NCBI GenBank assembly: GCA_009746045.1
Contig: RPFO01000333.1
Span: 529,446 to 591,445, forward strand
Direction: 5' to 3'
Source: Mesostigma viride
Taxonomy: Eukaryota; Streptophyta; Mesostigmatophyceae; Mesostigmatales; Mesostigmataceae
DNA: 62,000 nucleotides
Numbering within the stretch: the stretch's first letter is position 1; the number at the start of each line of letters is the position of its first letter. The translations under genes were made by a program, and so were the position numbers. The notes under the pieces were generated by a model. It saw only the letters and a list, made by a program, of their open reading frames with translations, ran no database searches and had not been told where the DNA came from. Shown piece after piece: positions 1 to 11,188 of the stretch.

Positions 1-60
1 GTGGGGGGGCGATGAAGGGGAGGGGATGGGGAGGGCTAGGGATCCAGACATCGGGGGTGG

Positions 61-2100
61 TATCTCTCTCTTTCCACCATCCTCCCACACCATCCCCCAC
101 ATGCCCCACCACCACCATCCCCCACCATCCCACCATCCCCCCCCCCATCCACCATTCCCACCCCCCCATCCCCCCCCACCATCCCCCCACCATCCCCCCC
201 ACCACCATCCCCCTCCCCCCATCCCACCTTCCCCACCATCCCGCCCCACCATCCCCCACCACAACCCCCCCCACCATGCCCCCCACCATCCCCCCCACCC
301 ATCCCCCCCCCACCATTCCCCACCACACCAATCCCCCCACCACCATGCCCCCCCCCACCCCCCCTCGCACCACCATCCCCCCCCACACACCCCCACCATC
401 CCCCCCCACCATCTCCCCCCACCCTCCCCCCCCATCCCCCCCCCCATCCCTCCCCCATCCCCCCCCCCCCCCCCCCATCCCCCCCCACCCCTCCCATCCC
501 CCCCCCCATCCCCCCCCCATCCCCCCCCATCCCCCCCCCCATCCCCCCCCATCCCCCCCCCCCCATCCCCCATCCCCCCCATCCCCCCCCACCTTCCCCC
601 CCCACCATCCCCCCCCCACCATCCCCCACCATCCCCCACCATCCGCCCCCCACCATCCCCCCACCACCATCCCCCACCACCATCCCCCCACCTTCCCCCC
701 CCTACCATCCCCCCCCCACCATCCCCCCCCACATCCCCCCCATCCCCCCCCACCATCCCCCCACGTCCCCCCACCATCCCCCCCCACCATCCCCCACACC
801 ACCAACATCCCCCCACCATCCCCCCACCACCATGCCCCCCCCCCCCCCCCGATCCCCCCTCCACCATCCCCCCGCCACCATCCCACCATCCCCCCCCCCA
901 TCCCCCCCCACCATTTCCCCCCATCCCCCCCCATCCCCCCCATCCCCCCCCCATCCCCCCCCACCATCCCCCCCATCCCCCCCACACCATCCCCCCCCAC
1001 CATCCCCCCCCACCATCCCCCCACCATCCCCCCACCACCATCCCCCCACCACCATCCCCCGCACCACCATGCCCCCCCCCCCCCCATCCCCCCTCCACCA
1101 TCCCCCCACCACCATCCCACCATCCCCCCACCATCCCCCCCCATCCCCCCCCACCATCCCCCCCCCACCATCCCCCCCCCCACCATCCCCCCCACCATCC
1201 CCCCCCACCATCCCCACCACCATCCCCCACCACCATCCCCACCACCATCCCACCACCATGCCCCCCCCCCTCCCCCTCCCATCCTCCACCATCCCCCACC
1301 ACCATCCCACCATCCCCCCCCCCATCCCCCCACCATTCCCCCCCCCCATCCCCCCCCCATCCCCCCCCCCCATCCCCCCCCCCCATCCCCCCCCACCATC
1401 CCCCCCCCCCATCCCCCCCCACCATCCCCCCCCCACCATCCCCCACCATCCCCCACCACCATCCCCCACCACCATCCCCCCACACCATCCCCACCACCAT
1501 GCCCCCCCCCCCCCTCCCCATCCCCCTCCACCATCCCCACCACCATCCCCCCATCCCCCCCCCATTCCCCCCCCCCATCCCCCCCCATCCCCCCCCCCCA
1601 TCCCCCCCCCCATCCCCCCCCATCCCCCCCATCCCCCCCCATCCCCCCCCCCCCATCCCCCCATTCCCCCCCCACCATCCCCCCCCCATCCCCCCCACCC
1701 CCCACCATCCCCCCCACCATCCCCCCCCACCATCCCCCCCACCATCCCCCCCACCATCCCCCCCCCACCATCCCCCCACCACCATCCCCCACCACCATCC
1801 CCCCACCTTCCCCCCCCTACCATTCCCCCCACCATCCCCCCCCACCATCCCCCCCCACCATCCCCCCCCACCATCCCCCCCCACCATCCCCCCATCCCCC
1901 CCACCATCCCCCCCCACCATCCCCACCATCCCCATCCCCCCCCACCTCCCCCCCCATCCCCCCCCCCCCATCCCCCCCCCCCCATCCCCCCCCCCCCATC
2001 CCCCCCCCCATCCCCCCCCCATCCCCCCCACCATCCCCCCCACCATCCCCCCCCACCATCCCCCCCCACCATCCCCCCCACCACCATCCCCCCCCACCAT
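61..2100. repeat. C-rich satellite, CCCCCCCACCAT-type
   Basis: About 2 kb of imperfect tandem repeats built from short C runs separated by CAT or ACCAT. The opposite strand reads ATGGTGGGGGG. Long open frames on both strands here are artefacts of composition: Pro/His/Ser one way, Gly/Trp/Met the other. Because the flanking RPAP3-like gene is on the minus strand and its last visible exon ends at 2109 with a GT donor, the array lies in an intron of that gene, which is therefore G-rich in the RNA sense. Bases 1-60 are a G-rich, non-repeating lead-in. Copy number may be distorted by assembly. Confidence 0.95.
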
Positions 2101-2108
2101 GCCCCCAC

Positions 2109-4765
2109 CTCTTGTGGACTCTTCGTGCTTGCCCAGCCGGCGGTAGGCCGACCCTCGCCTCCAGTAGCTCTTCACGTAGGTGGGGTCCACCTCGATCGCC
2201 TCGGTGCAGTTGGTGATGGCGGCGTCAAACCTGGTCACACCCAAGCCATCATGTAGCAATCCACAGATTCATACATGCATCCACCGAACGTGCACGGGAG
2301 GCAGGGTGTCATCTGCGTGTCGGCATCCCGCTGCTAGACTGATAACCAGGCGCATGGCCGTCCCCAGAACAAGATTGTGATGGGGCACCACAAGCGAGTC
2401 AGGCAGAGGGCACATCACAAATCCCCTCCCCTCCCTGGCTCCCTCGCATATCCTGCGAGCCCACCCCCCTGCGCACCGGTCCAGCTTGAGGTTTGCCATG
2501 GCTGCGTTCGCCAGCACAACCGCCGTCTTCTTCTTGCGCAGGCTGCGCATGTAGTAGTCCACCGCCTCCTCGTACATCGCCTTCTTGAACAGCAGGTTCC
2601 CCTGCGCGCGCAAGGTCGGGGCATCGGGCAGCGTGAGACAAACCGCTGGGACATGGTAAGCGCGGCGCGATGGCACACGCAGATGCATGCTGATTTACGT
2701 CTGGTGTCTCGTCCTGGATGTTGCATGTGTACGGCCCATGTGCAAACATGCCGCATGCTGACGTGGCATGTAGTCGTTTGCAAGGAAGATCGACGTTTGT
2801 CAACAAAAGCCTAAGGCCCACACGAAACTGCCACGTAGGGTGTGATGTGGTGGCCCGATTAAGAAGCTACCGGGCATGGTGGGGCCATTGCGCATGGTGG
2901 GGCCACCGCGCATGTGTCAGGGCGGCTGCCAGCTGCCTATCCCAGAGGACACTTGTTGGGCCATCCTAATCCTGCCAAGTGCTGCTGAGCGCCATCGAGG
3001 CAGCTGATCGCTCTGACAAGATCCCTACTGCCAATCATTTTCATCCCAACATGAGCGCATCCCCAGCACAAGCAGGCCCCACGCCTGCCCTGAACTCCCT
3101 GTTTTGCCTCGTTCCCCCTGACCCCCCTGCCTGCCATCCCCCAGCCAGCACACGGACCTGCTCCTTGAAGTACTCCGCGCTTTCCTCTGGCGATGTCCCC
3201 CCCTCGTTGCCCCCGGGCACCCCCTCGCCCCTATCCCGTGCCCCACTGCCCTCGGCAGGGCGCGCAGAGCGGGGCGGGGGCATGCCCGCCGCCGCCTGCG
3301 CGTTGCTGGTGGCAGTACGCGGGCTGTCGTCACCGCTGTCGTCGCTGGATGCGGAGGCGGAGGAGGAGTCCGCCTCTCGCAGCGCCTTGTCCTGTTATGT
3401 GGCACGTGGCGTGCGTAGAGGGATGAGAAATGGGGAGTAAAAGGACATGGTCCCCCTCAACACCAGAGGTCCTGTTATGTGGCACGTGGCGTGTGTAGAG
3501 GGATGAGAAATAGGGAGTAAAAGGACATGGCCCCCCTCAACACCAGAGGTCCTGGTGTTGCGGCATCTGGAAAACTACAACGCAGCACGCATCACCTTCG
3601 GGAGCACCTTGTGCTCCATCCGCGAGCTTCTGAATGGCCCTGGTAGGCAGACGAGAGGAGCGGGGCCTCACAGAGAAAGCCAGGTGGAACGCAGCAGGCA
3701 TGTCATGGGGTGACGTGGACACAGCAGGCATGATGGGAGCTGCCGCGGATACGGTCTTCTCAGCCTGCTGCATGTTGCGGTCACGTGGGTCCCCCCTTCT
3801 CCCCCCCAGCCAGAAGCGTGGGTAAATCCACTGCAGCCAGCGAATGGTAATGGGCACTTTGGAAGCGTGCTTGGGAGTCTCTACCCCGCCCGCATAGATC
3901 TGGTAGTATCCTGTAGGCAGCACCGCATGAACACTAAAAGTTCACGACATGTGGCGGGCACGCGGACAGGGGTTGCTGCCAGAATGAACGCTAGCAACAA
4001 AGGGGTAGCGGTGAACGGGCTGATGCGGAATGCCAGTTAGCAACACATACATGTCCAACATGCAAGGCAATGACACGTACCACGTCAAACTTGTCCCACT
4101 TGTCCCGAAAATAGTCGTACGTATGACCAGCAGCCGACTGCGATTTGCTAGGTGCGGCCCCACTTGCGGGTGCTAGCGGCTTCTTCTTTTGTTTCTTCTT
4201 TTTCTTTTTTTCTCTTGCTTCCAAGGCTTTGGCGGAAGCTTCCAGGTCAACGTTCACGTGGCCCCGCACTGGGGGCATGGACTGCGTGCAGGCAGCAAAC
4301 AGGAAAGCAATTCACGAGAATCGATATATCAATGGGATGACTGTCAGAAAAGACAAGTGGAGGCGAAGCTTGGAGATACCATAGCGTTGTGAAGTAGTGG
4401 CGAAAAGGCAACAACCATGTTGCTCTAGATAGTACCTCGTCGGCGGCAGTGGCCTGCGGTTGGCGGATGCTTATGTCCTTGGACTTAACAGTTTTTTCCC
4501 AGGCTTCCAGCTCCCTCATGAAATCCATCACCTCCTGCGTTCACCACCAAATGTGAAGATGCAACTTCGGCAGGTTAGAAAAAGGGTATGCAGACAAGCA
4601 GATGAGGTTGATCCTGCTGCCCATCCAACTACGTCATCGCGGTCCTACGTGCTCCACTATCACACCCGGCCTATAAGGGGCCGACCCCGAGTACTCGTTG
4701 GAGACATACAATCGGCTTACCATGTTGTTCTCCCGAATCTGGTGCTGCACCCGAAGATGAGCCAT
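2109..4765 (-). CDS. RPAP3: RPAP3-like TPR co-chaperone (R2TP subunit), 3' end beyond window
   Basis: Six exons join in phase on the minus strand: 4765-4721, 4534-4436, 4281-4081, 3391-3158, 2601-2477 and 2230-2109, all GT-AG. The product begins MAHLRVQHQIRENN. It continues with a helix FMRELEAWEKTVKSKD, a lysine-rich stretch (residues ~65-80), the motif YFRDKWDKFDV, an acidic Ser-rich linker, then TPR repeats from residue ~190 (EYFKEQGNLLFKKAMYEEAV, then FDAAITNCTEAIEVDP and YVKSYWRRGSAYRRLGKHEE). The order FMRDLE-like helix, Lys-rich segment, DYxxWDKxDV box and TPR is the layout of RPAP3, which links HSP90 to RUVBL1/2 and PIH1 proteins in assembling RNA polymerase II, snoRNPs and PIKK kinases. 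About 275 residues are visible; the remaining TPRs and RPAP3 C-terminal domain lie left of base 1 or beyond the satellite. SPAG1-like TPR proteins are less likely because they lack the N-terminal motifs. Confidence 0.87.
3389..3553. repeat. 80-bp tandem duplication covering a 3' splice site
   Basis: Two near-identical 80-bp units (starting at 3389 and 3469) lie in intron 3 of the RPAP3-like gene, followed by a few bases of a third. On the minus strand each begins at the exon 4 acceptor (CATAACAG before GAC), so a decoy acceptor sits 80 bp upstream of the used one. Confidence 0.9.
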
Positions 4766-5123
4766 TTTTCTGCCACTTCGAAAGAAATACCGTTTTTAGG
4801 TCTTTCGTATTTGGAGTGTTTTCTGTAAAGCAAGCATATACTGCCACTGCAGCTCAGCCTGCCTAAGAGCCCTTCAATTATTATTGTTGCCACCAGGCAC
4901 CAGGTTGCTAAATGTGTTGCGGGACTGCGGTATCACGTGATTAACTGATTATTGTAATAAGTGTCTCGCCTCTTATTGAAGTGTCCCGCCTGGCCTGATT
5001 CGGACCGAAAATGGCATGAGTTGATGCTAATTCTAGAATGTCCCCAGCCATGGACAATTGACGGGATTAGGTAACCTGTAGGTACTGTAATACTGTAATA
5101 ATTTACCCTTCATACAAGACTTC
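4766..5123. promoter_or_regulatory. RPAP3-side promoter/5' region
   Basis: About 360 bp between the RPAP3-like ATG and the left TSD of the hAT-like element. No other gene and no clear TATA box were seen. Together with 10761-11188 it would have formed one interval of about 0.8 kb shared by the divergent RPAP3 and RAPTOR genes before the transposon insertion. Promoter function is inferred from position. Confidence 0.5.
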
Positions 5124-5131
5124 ATGTACCG
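5124..5131 (+). repeat. 8-bp target-site duplication, left (ATGTACCG)
   Basis: ATGTACCG directly precedes the left TIR and is repeated exactly at 10753-10760 after the right TIR. Eight bases is the hAT-superfamily TSD length. Confidence 0.93.
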
Positions 5132-5149
5132 TAGGGTTGTACCGAATAG
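5132..5149 (+). repeat. hAT-like left terminal inverted repeat
   Basis: 18 bp, an exact inverse match to 10735-10752. Confidence 0.95.
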
Positions 5150-5359
5150 CGTTTTGGCTTGCCGAATCGGATACTCGGACCAGGGGGGTGCCCCGAACCC
5201 GATGCCGAATATATTATATTAAAAATATAATTACTTACAGCAGAGTGAAATCACTCAAACCAAAGCAAACGCCCAGCTATAAACCTATATACAGAGCCAT
5301 GTCAAAGCTCTATACTACGAAGTACGATAAGACCAATGGAAACGCCTAACGGGAGGAAC

Positions 5360-6817
5360 CTAATAGCCCTGCTGCACCGCAAAATCAGCCCGCGTACGGC
5401 GGAGCATGATGTCCGCCATGGCCCGAGTCAGCGCCACCGACAAGCGCTGACGCCAATATGACGTCCAGGTCCGCGCCGACCATGGGGCCCGCTGGCCCTC
5501 CAGGTCCAGCCGGTCCTCCCGGAGCCGGCAACACTCCTTGAAGAAGGCGGAGGTCAGGGGCCCCATGGCCCCAAACTCCTCCAGGACAAAGGGCACCACA
5601 CGATGGTGCCCGACGTCGCCGTAGGCCAGGAGCTTGGCCCGCTCCGCCCGGTCCGCCGTGTAACCTGCCGTGAGGGAGGCCCCAGCCACGTGGCTAAGAG
5701 CCAAGGGCCGCGCCACCGAAACGTCAATAAGCAGATGCCGGCCACCCCCCTCAAAGTCCAGCACCACGATGTCAGGCCGGTGGTTGGGGGAATAGAAGGC
5801 AGCGCCATCCGCATCCTCGGACCGGATGTTCGCGTGGGGGAAAACCGACCGAATCATGGCGAGCACCACCGTCAGGAGGACAGTGTGCAAATACAAATAC
5901 CAATTCTGATTCTGTTGGCCCCCCATGCAGGCAAGGTAGTGAGTCCCCGTGGGATCCAGCGGCTGCCCACAGCTACCACAAGGCCGCCCGGCCGGAACAA
6001 GAGGCTGCGGGGCAAATAGCTGGTGCCGGAGCGCCACCGAGTAGTGGCTGGGAGCCAAGGCGAATGGGGGGGCCATGGGAAGAGCACGAAGGTACGCCGA
6101 GCCCACACTCCGCAAGGAAAGCGAGAACAGCCACGCACGTCCCTGGGCGTTGAGGTCCGCGAAAAGAGCAATCCAATCAGCCGTGTGCAGAATACCCGCG
6201 TAGGTTTTCTGGTGTTTATCGATGACGCGAGCAGGGAATGCGGCGGGAGATTGAACGGAGGCGACCGAGGGAGTGCCGCGAGGGAGGTGGCGCTGTACCG
6301 CCTGAGCGGCACGGACGGGAGAACAGGCCTGCTGGATCTCAGCATAGGCCTCCTGGATGGCGGTGACGAAGGGCAAAGGGCTGCTGGGGTCCAGGAGGTC
6401 AGGCGCTGCCGTTGCCAAAAGGGGCAGGAGCCGGCAGCTTTCCGCCCACGACTGAGCGACGGAGCCCAAAAAGGCTGCTGGGGCCAGCCGGGCGGCACGA
6501 GTCAGACCGCAGCCACCCATCCGTGCAGGCAGGGAGGCAATGCGAATAGCATGTGGCGGGAGGTCGGGGCCCGGGACCAGCTGCGCCAAGGCCGACTGGA
6601 TGCGTTCGTCGTGGCCCTCGGCGGCCAGCCGGACCTGAGACGGAAGAGCGCCCCGGAGCCAGTGAACGACGCGAGGGTGAGCGCAAAACCACAGAAGCAG
6701 ACCCTTGGTCTGCGAATCATGAAGGCGCGCAATCAAGGGCAGTACCTCAGTGCGTGCCTCGAGGGCGGCCCGCAGAGCATCGATGACAAACGCGGGGTCG
6801 CCAACCGGAACGCCGAA
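5360..6817 (-). pseudogene. Non-LTR retrotransposon C-terminal fragment (zinc knuckle plus restriction-like endonuclease)
   Basis: An uninterrupted minus-strand frame of about 480 residues carries the region downstream of the polymerase motifs of a non-LTR element. It shows GVPVGDPAFV, then LPARMGGCGLTRAARLAPAA (a common post-RT motif), a CCHC-like knuckle CGSCGQPLDPTGTHYLAC, and RPDIVVLDFEGG...LIDVSV, which fits a restriction-like endonuclease (R/PD-D-x-V pattern). It ends ...TRADFAVQQGY followed by TAG. The RT catalytic palm is absent, so the fragment cannot mobilise itself. The frame stays open into hAT sub-terminal sequence (to 6973) by chance. The same C-terminus occurs at 31683-31817. 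Confidence 0.82.
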
Positions 6818-6972
6818 TATATTTGGAGCCTCCCGATACCGATACCGAATATGTTCGGAGCTGAAGGGCCCTTCCCGAATCGAACACCGAATAGTTCTCC
6901 GAACTATTCGGACGCCGATCGAATAATGACGACAGTAGCTACTATAACGTATTAGGTAGATAACTTGTATCA

Positions 6973-6981
6973 TTTATATTA
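6973..6981 (+). repeat. 9-bp target-site duplication, left (TTTATATTA)
   Basis: TTTATATTA directly before the left MULE-like TIR, repeated at 10331-10339 after the right one. Nine bases is the Mutator-superfamily TSD length. Confidence 0.9.
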
Positions 6982-7103
6982 GAGCTTTTGACAGATCTGA
7001 AAAGTTAGGGCCCGAAAAATACAGATGGCTAGGCGTATATGCAGATCTGTTTTTTTATTCCAGATCTGTACGTAAACTCCGACGTAATGCCCTTACGTCT
7101 TCG
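6982..7103 (+). repeat. MULE-like left TIR
   Basis: 122 bp, inverted match to 10209-10330, starting GAGCTTTTGACAGATCTG. Confidence 0.92.
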
Positions 7104-8449
7104 AGACTCGTCCCGGGCCATGCATGCGGGCGGTGCGGCACGAATACCTGCAAATTAGCCAAAATTAGTCAGCCATGGTTTTAAAAGTAAGCTAATGGAA
7201 TTTTAAGGCATGGTAAAACCAGTCCTGAAAAGCTAGCAGCCCAGTTTTATCGCGTGTAGACTGTTTGCTTTCTCGACATTTTGTTCGGACGCGAGTGCAT
7301 TATCACGGGAAGCATTACGATTGGTACGTGAAGCCTCTGCTCTATGACGGGAAGGCATCTGGCGTTGCTGCAACTGGAATCAGGCCAGTGCCATGTTCGG
7401 CACCGTGCACGCGGAAATAAGGCGCCGTCACGTTAGATAGCACTGCTGAGGACGAGCTGCGCCTGCCTGCTCATAGTTACCGAGTTTTTCTCGCATCGCA
7501 CTGCATTATTGCTGGCCAGACTTTGCTGCCTTTATGCCCGACAGATTGGTTCACGAACCGTTTTAATTTGCTGCGTGCGTGGCTCCTGCCCTTCCATGGC
7601 AATGTTTGCAATTTCGCACTTTTTCGTTGTGATTGTTGGCACATACTACACAGCCATGCACATGACATACTGCATGAAGGTCGCAAAGTTAGGTTAGTTT
7701 CTGCTTGTAAATCCTGACGTTATTGCTTCACACACGCTTCCTTGCAATGAAGGCCCTGGCCGAAGCTCGTTGCTTGCCAAAGCCTTCCTGTGTTGAAGAG
7801 CGGTTCTCAGTGGGCACATGAAGAGACGTTGCCAGGCATTGTAAGATTTCCAACCACACGCTTGTCCTGTAACCATGCAATTCATTCCATTTGCGTTATG
7901 AAGCTGGCAGCTTGTGAGCCTGCAACCATTAATTGCAGTTTGGCACATGTTACAACAAGAAGGCTCCTTGAATTAAGGCTGCTTTCTCGCTTATTTTTGC
8001 TGATGCTACAGGCAACTTTGGACTTTACACGAACTTGAGTCCCACCCGCATCCAGCCCCCCCAATCATCCATCCACTCCGTCCCTACCCACCCAATTATA
8101 CCACCGTCTTCCCGCCCACTCTTGAACTAATCAGCCCAACCCCCCAGCCCAAGACACAGGCAAATGCCCATGTAGCCACCCATGTGCGCGTGCGAAGAGA
8201 CACTCAACTAGCTAGGCTGCATATACGTGCCATGGGGGCATAACAGGTGCATGGGCGCAGGTGCACATGCAGGCCCGCAGGCATGCACACAAGCAGGCAG
8301 ACAGGCTGACAGATGGGTGGGCAGTAGGCGGGTGGCAGACTTGCAGGCGGGCAGGCGGGAGGATGGGCAGAACGTTGGGTGGACAGGCGAGTAAGAAGGT
8401 CGTTGGGTCCAAGCAACCAGTTTATTGGTGATGGATTAATGTATGTGGC
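7104..8449. other. MULE interior, no recognisable gene
   Basis: Only short, unconserved frames. No host-gene fragment or transposase motif was recognised. Confidence 0.6.
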
Positions 8450-9185
8450 GCATGTGTGCAAGTCTGCCTGTGTTTGTGTGGGATTGTATGCATGTGCACG
8501 TGTGCTCGTGGGTGTGTGCACATTTGTGTGCATGTGTGTTCTGACGACGATGTGTGTGTTAGTGTGTGCGCATGTGTTAGCGTGCATGTGCGCACGTGGG
8601 TGTGTGCATGTGTGCATGTGTGCATGTGTGCGTGTGTGCGTGTGTGCGTGTGTGCATGTGTGCATGTGTGCGTGTGTGCGTGTGTGCGTGTGTGCATGTG
8701 TGCGTGTGTGCGTGTGTGCATGTGTGCATGTGTGCGTGTGTGCGTGTGTGCGTGTGTGCGTGTGTGCGTGTGTGCGTGTGTGCGTGTGTGCGTGTGTGCG
8801 TGTGTGCATGTGTGCGTGTGTGCGTGTGTGCATGTGTGCATGTGTGCGTGTGTGCGTGTGTGCGTGTGTGCGTGTGCTAGTGTGCGTGTGTGCGTGTGCG
8901 TGTGTGCGTGTGTGCGTGTGTGCGTGTGTGCGTGTGTGCGTGTGTGCGTGTGTGCATGCGTGCATGTGTGCATGTGTGCATGTGTGCATGTGTGCATGTG
9001 TGCATGTGTGCATGTGTGCATGTGTGCATGTGTGCATGTGTGTATGTGTGTGCGTGTGTGCATGTGTGTGTGAACATTTGTGTGCATGTGTAGTACGTGG
9101 GCGTGTGGGCGTGTGTGTGTGAACATTTGTGTGCATGTGCAGTATGTGGGCGTGTGTGTGTGTGTGCATGTGTGTGTGCTGGGGG
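8450..9185 (+). repeat. TGTGCG/TGTGCA minisatellite
   Basis: A long alternating purine-pyrimidine array of 6-mers TGTGCG and TGTGCA; the core at 8600-9065 is almost uninterrupted. Open frames through it (Cys/Val/Arg or His/Thr repeats) are repeat artefacts. It lies wholly inside the MULE-like element. Confidence 0.97.
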
Positions 9186-10208
9186 GTAGGATGGATAGGG
9201 AAAACAAAGAGTGAAAAATGCAAGGTGTGGGGGAGTTCAATGTTTCACCTCGCGGCAAAAGTCATTGTGCCTGCCGCGTGTATTGACAAGCAGCTGTGGG
9301 CACGGTTGCAGCAAGTGAGTACACGCCAAGGGCCTAGACGGTTCATGCACTAGCACACAGCCAGTGGGACGAAACATCTGCACATATAACTTGGGTTCAT
9401 CAATTCTGCACATTACCGGCTTGGGTTCATCAACTGAATTCTGCACCTTACACTTGCATGGCTCATGGTTTCAATCGCTGCTCAATTGACAGAAAATGCA
9501 CAGGCCATCAACATTCAGATATGTTAATCCTGAAAAGTGACCTTCCACACCAGGAGAATGAAGGTCGATGCTGCTTTGACGCATGAGCCTAATCCACGTG
9601 CTCTCGGAGGTCTCCACCTCGGCAGGAGCACCTGCAGGCGTCGTGGCTCGCTTACCTCAAGCAATATGCGCATGCTGAAAGCTACCGGGGTCTATGCAGA
9701 GTTACATTATCGGCCCGGACAAAGCACATCTTAAACCTTTCTCGGCAACGAAGCTCTGAGCAGCGCTATATTGTCGTGGCCGGACTTCAATGTCGCCATT
9801 AAAATGTCAAAAGCTGTTTGATTCGTCCAAGGAAAATGCGTGCATGGTAGACAGATAATAAGATGCCCGGGCGTATAGACATGACAAGCAACTGCTTAGA
9901 TGGCGCTCCTCGCGTTTTCCCTCGACTCAGTTCGTAATGGCGCCTAATCCAATGCAGCAAATGCACATGGGTGTGACCAGAATACAGAGCCTAGTGCACG
10001 CGGCAATATTGTTTGGTCTGTCGCACAATTGCTGTTGTGTTTGCAATTATTCTGCTCGCTCAGATGCAGGATTAACTTCGGCTTGATTTCTTAATTACCC
10101 TCGTGTGCAGGTCATACGGCTGACATTCCTCTAGCTTTCGTACAGTAGCCATGGCTGAATTTTGCTTCCAGGTACTGAACAAGTGAACACGGCCTGCACC
10201 TCGACCCC
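9186..10208. other. MULE interior, right part, no recognisable gene
   Basis: About 1 kb with only short unconserved frames; nothing recognised. Confidence 0.6.
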
Positions 10209-10330
10209 CGAAGACGTAAAGGCATTACGTCGGAGTTTACGTACAGATCTGTCATTAAAAAACAGATCTGCATATACGCCTAGCCATCTGTATTTTTCGG
10301 GCCCTAACTTTACAGATCTGTCAAAAGCCC
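10209..10330 (-). repeat. MULE-like right TIR
   Basis: Inverted partner of 6982-7103, ending TCAAAAGCCC and followed by the TSD TTTATATTA (10331-10339). Confidence 0.92.
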
Positions 10331-10734
10331 TTTATATTAATGAGACTTATATTAATTATTTTGTATCAATTATATATTGAGATACACTTAGTGTTTAATA
10401 CTTAGACGAGCACAGTTGCCTTCCCTGCATAGTGCATTCAGCTTTTGGGCGTTGGCCTAACTCTGAGTCGGCGGAGGCATGACCGCGCCAGCTGGTGAGT
10501 GGAGGCTGGAGGCTGCGCCGCCCGCTAGTAGGGGTACTACTATTCGATATTCGGAACTACGAATATATTCGTCGAATAGTAGGGTGTCCCGATTTCGATA
10601 CCGAACATATTCGGAAGTAGAGCTTGCCTCCCGATACCGATACCGAATATGTTCAGACGGACAAACCGTTCGCCGTATACTGAACATATTCGGTGTTCGG
10701 TTCGGTATTCGGGGGATATTCGGTATTCGGAACA

Positions 10735-10760
10735 CTATTCGGTACAACCCTAATGTACCG
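10735..10760 (-). repeat. hAT-like right TIR plus right TSD
   Basis: TIR at 10735-10752, then ATGTACCG at 10753-10760, matching 5124-5131. Confidence 0.94.
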
Positions 10761-11188
10761 TACCAAAGGAGAACCTTAGTACGGTGCTAGTAGTTAGCAC
10801 TCGTGCATGGCCTCAAGCTGTGCCTCCTGCCTCCTGGGGTTCCCAAGCCGTGCTTCCGGAGTTGCTACCAGCAGATGCATGGGCTGCCCAAAAGACGCAT
10901 GCGGCAACAACGGTCCCGACCGCATGCCACGGCGCATCCGCACACCAGCACAGCACAGCAGCAGCAGTCGAGTTCGCGCTGTCCGTTTCCAATTAGGCCG
11001 GTTTTAGTGCGTACGGCATTACATAGACACTGGCCCTCGCCTTTTGGGAGAATTATGAGCAGGTGGTTGCATTTATGCACGCATAGAGCAAGAGGATTGC
11101 TTGGAAGAAAGTAGGATATGAATGCCTGACATGCTAATTAATTTCCGGCATGCATAGGCGCCCTAGGTGCGCTTGATTTGTCGGTAAA
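10761..11188 (+). promoter_or_regulatory. RAPTOR promoter / 5' UTR region
   Basis: About 430 bp between the right end of the hAT-like element and the RAPTOR ATG. It includes a CAG-rich stretch near 10955-10975. No TATA box was recognised. Function is inferred from position. Confidence 0.5.

Larger units (their letters stand above)
6982..10330. mobile_element. MULE-like (Mutator) non-autonomous element, 3.35 kb, nested in the hAT-like element
   Basis: Long inverted repeats of 122 bp (6982-7103 and 10209-10330, a few mismatches) are flanked by 9-bp direct repeats. Each TIR carries three copies of the palindrome CAGATCTG (left: 6992, 7042, 7061; right: 10244, 10263, 10313). No transposase was found. 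The interior holds about 1.3 kb of unrecognised AT-richer sequence, a TGTGCG/TGTGCA array, then about 1 kb unrecognised. Insertion inside the hAT-like element makes it the younger of the two. Confidence 0.85.
5132..10752. mobile_element. hAT-like DNA transposon, 5.6 kb, carrying a nested MULE
   Basis: Perfect 18-bp terminal inverted repeats (TAGGGTTGTACCGAATAG at 5132-5149, its inverse at 10735-10752) are flanked by an 8-bp duplication. Sub-terminal regions (5150-5215, 6800-6930, 10540-10735) are crowded with CGAATA/TATTCGG motifs, as in hAT ends where transposase binds. No hAT transposase (BED finger, hATC dimer domain) is visible, so the element is non-autonomous. Removing the nested MULE-like element (6982-10330 plus one 9-bp TSD) leaves about 2.26 kb, most of it a reverse-transcriptase C-terminal fragment. 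The family call rests on TIR form and TSD length only. Confidence 0.85.

Noticed and set aside
12-2256. Several 400-700 codon open frames of Pro/His/Ser or Gly/Trp in the C-rich tract
   Set aside because: Open only because the repeat lacks stop codons; frames exist on both strands with no conserved motif.
8204-9258. Long THTHTR or CVHVCVCACV frames
   Set aside because: Translation of the TGTGCG/TGTGCA array in every frame.
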